Positions 20,789 through 25,434 of a DNA stretch of 25,434 nucleotides are shown here, one piece after another. The notes beneath the pieces are model-generated. The model was not told the DNA's origin. It was given only the letters and a program-made list of their open reading frames with translations, and made no database searches. The DNA comes from Zygnema cylindricum (lineage: Eukaryota; Streptophyta; Zygnematophyceae; Zygnematales; Zygnemataceae): NCBI GenBank assembly GCA_037447655.1, contig JBBHKE010001200.1:97983-123416 (forward strand), read 5' to 3'. The translations under genes were made by a program, and so were the position numbers. Position 1 is the first letter of the stretch. Each line of letters begins with the position of its first letter.

Positions 20789-21540
20789 TAAAATGAATGA
20801 ATATATAATTTTAGTTTTTTACTATTTTATAAAAAACTATTTTTTCCTCAAATGTGCTGCCTGGTTATAGTAGCTTCAAAAATATGGTGGCTGTAAATGG
20901 CGGCAGTTTGACAGATGTGTTCGGTTGTACGTCTGTTCGTCTTTTTTTCGAAAAATTTAGATTCACAAATTTTACAATGTTTTTTTTTTTTCGTTTCGGT
21001 AGTATAGTTTTAGAACTATGAAGTATTGTTTTAAATTTGTCTATGTTGTATATGCGGCGTTGTCCGTAATAATTTTTAGTTAAATAGTTACGAAACACAT
21101 TCGTATACGTGGCATGCCACGCTATATAATGTAAATAGTATAATACAGTAATACAATATATAATATGATACTATAGTATTCGTACTATATATTTTTAAAG
21201 TTATCGCCGATATTGAATTTGTTGGTCTCGGACCGATATATCGGGAACTCTGACCGTTCGATAACCGATAACTATCGGTATCGATGTTATCGCGATAATT
21301 TTTTTACCGATACACAACACTAGTCAGAGGTCGCAAACGGTCAACCGAAACCGTGACCGACCGTTAACCGACCGCCCGCGCCGGATCCGGAACGGATTCG
21401 GTTGCCAAATTTTGAGGGTCGGGCGGTTACGGTCGGTTGACTCACCAGGAAAAAAAAAACGGTCGGTTACGGGCGGTCAACCAAAAAACCAAAAAAAATG
21501 AAAATTTTGTACTGTCACTATAATCCAACATTCTTGTAAT

Positions 21541-21709
21541 TTGTACTTTTTGGTATCGTGGAAGTACGTGACATCATATTAGCGTCGCAAATCTGACACG
21601 GTACTGTAGTTATCTATTCATTTCGCAAATCACAGGGAACGCGACAAAGCGTCGCAAATCTGACACGGTAGTACAATATTCATTTCGCAAATCTTAGGGA
21701 ACGCGAAAA
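21541..21709. repeat. Left copy of ~170-bp internal direct repeat of the hAT element
   Basis: It begins TTGTACTTTTTGGTATCGTG and contains two tandem sub-units of the form GCGTCGCAAATCTGACACGG ... ATTCATTTCGCAAATC. The same arrangement recurs in the same orientation at 24998-25170. Confidence 0.8.
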
Positions 21710-21721
21710 AGCGTCGCACGG

Positions 21722-21870
21722 TACACCGCCAATTGCTATTAGCGTAGTGTACGCTAATTCCGTCCCGCTTTTTTTTTTTTATTATTCTCCAATAGCGTAG
21801 CTTATTCTAATTTTTCTGTACGCCATTTAGGGTTATGTTCCAAGTACCTCACAAAAAGAAAGTACGTTGT
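21722..21870. mobile_element. Partial copy or solo terminus of the TA-flanked MITE family
   Basis: TACACCGCCAATTGCTATTA at 21722 matches the terminal repeat of the intronic MITEs. No matching right end follows, though CCAATAGCG near 21789 may be a decayed inverted partner. The right boundary is a guess. Confidence 0.4.
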
Positions 21871-22077
21871 CGTTTAAATAGTGTGGTGTACGGTACGTAT
21901 CAGACCTTACAAAATTGTACCTTTTTAAGTGAAAAAGTATTTTTAATGAATTTTAGTAACTGCGCACGCATGAGAATATGCGCTCTCAAAAGGGGATAAA
22001 AGCGGGCTGTAAAATATCACGTTCGCACATATTCGACCAACAACCACGTTTCGACTGTATGAACGTACTACTGTGTG

Positions 22078-23250
22078 AGCGTTGTCGTGACTGATAGTGG
22101 CTCTAACATGTGTGCGATTGAAGGTCTACCGAGTATGTTTACTTGGATACCTTGCGCGGACTAAAAAATTGCAACAATTTTGACAACGATCTTGAATAAG
22201 AGCGGAACTTCCAAAAATAGCAAATATGGTGTGCAAGTTCTTGATTTTTTTGATCTAATTGACGCGTGTAAATCAATGGTCACGTTTTTTAAACAGAGTA
22301 ATTACAAAATCTTTTGAAAAACACATTAAAACAAGAAAACGCAACGCGGTGGAATTCTTTGCTCCGAATGCTTAAGAGTATTTACGATACATTCAATGAG
22401 ATAAGACCAATCGCTCAAGCAATAAATAAATTGTTACTTTTTGCTTGTATCGATAAGACTCACCTTACCGAACTTATACGATTTTTGGAAAAGTTCCAAG
22501 AAGCGACCCTAAAATTGGAGAAATTCAAAGAACCAACTTTACATTTGGTTTCGTTTGAACTATCGTCTCTTCATAACCATTGTAAGATAAGAAAAACATC
22601 TTACAATGACGGTGAAAAATAATGTCCCGCCGATTCCCTAAAATTGCAAAAAGTATAAACAACTTTTTGTGAAATTTGCATTACCAAAATGGGGCCTTCA
22701 TGAGTATCATATTGTCGCGACTCTCTTAGATCTCCGACAAAAACAAAAGCTTGAAATAATTGGGGTATCTAAAACCGAAATTGAAAGCGCAAGGGTCAAA
22801 CTTCAAGAACTCGCAAACGACCTCGGTGATGACGTTGATTTCGGTAGTCCTCAACGTATCACAAAAAAACGAAAAACATCGCAAAGTAAAGACAATTTCC
22901 ACATTTTTTTTGGTGAGAGCGATGAGCAAAATGAGGTTCTTATCACCACCGACAAAAAAACGCTCGTTAACGACGAAATGAAACCTTATTTTGGTTTAAA
23001 ATTAACCAACGACGAAAGATTAAACTTTGACATACTTGAATGGTGGAAAAAAAAATGTACGTGCGAAAGATGGAGGATTTCCTATTCTAGCCGGTGTTGC
23101 TGTATCTATTTTAGCTATTCCGGCTTCTAACTCCATGTCCGAATGCAATTTTTCGGATGCCGGGAACACGATAACAAAGAAGAGGAGCTCACTAGCTGCT
23201 TCAATTGTTAGTGATTTTTTGTGTGTTAGATCCAACCGACATCTTTTAAA
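22078..23250 (+). pseudogene. Broken hAT transposase gene
   Basis: In order: VVTDSGSNM (from 22081; carries one catalytic Asp in hAT transposases), WIPCAD followed by a stop where the conserved His of the C-x-x-H block is expected, and FFKQSN. After further stops and a frame change come LKQENATRWNSLLRML (about 22321) and, after another stop and frame change, LPKWGLHEYHIVATLLDLRQ (about 22675). The C-terminal hAT dimerisation region follows: DILEWWKK, an A9 run at 23045-23053 where the frame shifts, then GGFPILAGVAVSILAIPASN and FSDAGNTITKKRSSL, ending with RSN. The N-terminal third, including any BED finger and first catalytic Asp, is missing. It cannot encode a functional enzyme. Confidence 0.85.
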
Positions 23251-23955
23251 TGCAAATTTTTTTATTTTGTTTTGTTTTCTAATTATTGTTATTTATTTAG
23301 TATTAGTTATCATGTTTTTTTTTTCTTTGAATTTTTTGTTGTATTTCACAATTCTTCTAGTGTTATTTTGTTTTTTTTTTTTAAACCAAAGTGCTTATTT
23401 TTATCAAATTACCAAAGCGTCGTATGTATACCAAATTTAGATTTATAGATTTTTGTGTAGTTTTAAGTTTGAGGTTGAGAATTTGTACAATAGAGTCGAA
23501 AATCGAACGAGGTTGTTATTTGTTTATTTCTATATTTGATACTACAAAATATTTTGTTTTTTTTGCTCATCACAATGTGTTTTTTGTCATTTGATTTTCT
23601 ATGTTTTTTTTTTAAACATACATAATTGAAAATTTTCCTTTTTTGCATAATTCATAACATAGTATCGTAGTCGAAAGAAAAAACGTCCGAAAATTGTAGC
23701 GAAAAAATTAGATTTGCGATAGAATAAACATTAATATAATGGTTTAAGCATTAATCTAAGAGTTACACGCAAAATTAGGAACAAATCCCTTGAAAGAGGT
23801 GACTGTCGAGGAAAAAAAAGAATCGTAAAGGGAGTTTGCAAAAAGACAAAATAGTAAAAAGAAGAGGTACACGAGCTGTTTTTTTGCAAAGGGAGATGTA
23901 CCACTACACCACTCATTGTTAATTTTGACCCAAAAACCTTAAAAAGAGTAAATAA
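23251..23955. other. T-rich interior of the hAT element, no gene seen
   Basis: Long T runs dominate 23255-23650; the minus-strand open frames here are compositional. 23690-23950 has no recognisable content before the Harbinger-like insertion. Confidence 0.5.
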
Positions 23956-24732
23956 GGGTATGTCGCCATGTGCATAAGTAAGGGCTTTTTTCTCTCGTTT
24001 CCTGTAAAACTTAGCGCCGTACTGCCTAAGTTCCAACCGTACGAAGGAATCGCAAATTTGTAGAGTACAATTTGCGTCATCCTTGAACTTAGGATGTACG
24101 AGAATTTGTCGTCTTGTGTTTTTCGACCCACTTTGACAACAAAAAAGTCATCTTCAACCTTATATTTAAAACACATGCACGATGTGTTTTAAAACTAGGG
24201 ATTTTCTATAAACAAATAGGAACATATATTCGCACGTGCTGTAATTTTCGAAATTTTTCATACGATTTCCAAGGACAAAGAAAAATACAGAATTCGCTAT
24301 GTTTTGTCCGTTTGCGTTCAAATACGACGAAGAAAAGTACACAATTTCTTTGGATTTGTCCGTTTTCGTCCAGTACGGATTTCTTTTTTGCAGGGGTCTT
24401 CAAATTCCGATGCCATTTCACGTCGACTGGATTGGAGACGCAAAGGCAAAGCGCTTCGTCTTCAACCGTGAAACAGCACAGGCTGGAAGGCGGTATGTCT
24501 ACAACGTCACGGTAAGACATGCGACATCACAAGCAGTTCCAAAAAATAACGTGCGACCACAAATTGTAAACGATGACAACTGTCACAGGTATTGTCGACG
24601 TACACAATCGTCACAAGCGTAAGTTATGATTTCGTCCTTGGAGGCATAGGGACACTTGAAAACCGGGTCCGGCGGATCCGCGCTAAAATACAAAGTAAGT
24701 TCGCTAAGTTACAAATACACGGGGACATACCC
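23956..24732. mobile_element. PIF/Harbinger-like element, copy B (777 bp)
   Basis: The left end GGGTATGTCGCCATGTG and the complement of the right end, GGGTATGTCCCCGTGT, form terminal repeats, flanked by TAA on both sides (23953-23955 and 24733-24735), the canonical TWA-type 3-bp duplication of PIF/Harbinger. It aligns end to end with copy A at 17131. The plus-strand frame 24299-24622 is open for 107 codons and contains RGLQIPMPFHV, DAKAK and NRETAQAGRRYVYNVT shared with copy A; its function is unknown. Confidence 0.8.
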
Positions 24733-24997
24733 TAACTCTAAAACTTTCTTTATATTATTCAAGGTACTCTTTGAATCAACGTTAACAACTCTAGTATAAT
24801 GCCATTTTAAATAGTGTGGCTAAGGTACAAAACTGTACCGTATTAACGAAAAAAGTACAAAAAATGATTTAATACAGGTCGTTATGATGTACCTGCGTTT
24901 TCACAAATCACGTAGTGCAAACGTCATAATGACGTGAAACTGTACATTTTGATAGAAAGCGTTTTTACAAACTGCGAAGTGAAAACGTCATAATACT

Positions 24998-25170
24998 TTG
25001 TACTCTTTGGTATCGTGGAAGTACGTGACATAATGATTAGCGTCGCAAATCTGACACGGTATTGTAAAAACGCTATTCATTTCACAAATCATAGGGAACG
25101 CGACAGAGCGTCGCAAATCTGACACGATAATAACACTATTCATTTCGTAAATCTTAGGGAACGCGACAAA
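24998..25170. repeat. Right copy of ~170-bp internal direct repeat of the hAT element
   Basis: TTGTACTCTTTGGTATCGTG onward repeats 21541-21709 in the same orientation, including the two GCGTCGCAAATCTGACACG sub-units. Weaker similarity extends outward on the inner side (AAATAGTGTGG near 21876 and 24810). Confidence 0.8.
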
Positions 25171-25434
25171 TCGTAATTATTGGCTTATTCATACGTCGTA
25201 CATTGGTTAATTTTGTACTTTTTCGGTTACGGGCGGGCACGGTTAGTCGCGAGAAATCGAGATTCGGTTAATTTTTATTTTCGTAAACGTCGGTCGGTTA
25301 ACACTTAACAATTTTGGAGCGTGACATAACCCGGTCAGGCGTCGGTTGGATTTTGAAAAAAAAAAACGGTCGGTTTTGGTTATGTAAAATTTTGACTTTT
25401 GCGACTTCTACCTGGAAGGCATGTGAAAATCGTC

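Larger units (their letters stand above)
19576..21322. mobile_element. hAT-type transposon with BED zinc-finger remnant
   Basis: The left end TAGTGTTGTGTATAGGTAA and the complement of the right end, TAGTGTTGTGTATCGGTAA, form terminal inverted repeats; subterminal CGATAA / CGATATAT motifs are dense at both ends. The left flanking octamer is GTAAATTC. The right flank begins GT and is then interrupted by the next transposon at 21325, consistent with a split 8-bp duplication. Inside are a minus-strand BED zinc finger (near 20505-20640) and a 124-bp two-copy tandem repeat (20237-20485). Confidence 0.78.
21325..25434. mobile_element. hAT-type transposon, right end beyond the window
   Basis: The left end CAGAGGTCGCAAACGGTC with repeated CGGTTAACCGACCG / CGGTCGGTTACGG motifs is of hAT type. 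The same CGGTCGGTT motifs reappear at 25225-25390, so the right terminus is probably just past the window edge. The octamer before the left end is ACACTAGT (21317-21324). Inside are a broken plus-strand hAT transposase gene (22078-23250), a nested PIF/Harbinger-like element (23956-24732) and a pair of ~170-bp direct repeats (21541-21709 and 24998-25170). Confidence 0.72.

Noticed and set aside
1-25434. tRNA, rRNA and CRISPR
   Set aside because: GGTTCGAA-like strings occur (for example near 9279 and 18282), but no cloverleaf could be built around them. No rRNA-like block or regularly spaced identical repeats with unique spacers were seen.

Overview
The window looks like nuclear DNA of a plant-lineage eukaryote. 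Both recognisable genes are split by canonical GT-AG introns and resemble plant-type homologues. Telobox motifs (AAACCCTAA / TTAGGGTTT) recur. Much of the rest is nested DNA transposons and low-complexity repeats. A streptophyte alga or other early-diverging green plant is a reasonable inference, but sequence alone does not fix the species.

Layout: 1-3050 is AT-rich and repeat-rich, with a small hAT-like MITE at 961-1306 and purine microsatellites. A decayed Ty3/gypsy reverse transcriptase lies on the minus strand around 3125-3850. 3966-6310 has no recognisable gene. 6311-9363 (minus) is a complete five-exon metallo-beta-lactamase-fold gene whose splice phases all agree (289 aa). 9364-10631 is a shared divergent promoter region with teloboxes, pentameric GTAC palindromes, CCAAT boxes and a G-box. 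10632-15264 (plus) is an AllA-type (ureidoglycolate lyase-like) gene with a probable organelle-targeting N-terminus. Four of its exons are clear, one internal exon was not convincingly found, and the last junction is ambiguous. Introns of both genes carry copies of one MITE family flanked by TA.

16609 to the right edge is a transposon nest: a hAT element with a near-perfect 8-bp target duplication (16609-19070); a 305-bp hAT-type MITE with a perfect 8-bp duplication (19082-19386); a hAT element with a minus-strand BED zinc-finger remnant (19576-21322); and a further hAT element (21325 to beyond 25434) with a broken transposase gene. The first and last hAT elements each contain one copy of a ~780-bp PIF/Harbinger-like element with 3-bp target duplications, in which a shared reading frame appears conserved at protein level.

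The two host genes face away from each other and could be co-expressed from the shared 1.27-kb region; no functional link is visible beyond that. Transposon content is almost entirely decayed. No tRNA, rRNA or CRISPR was recognised.
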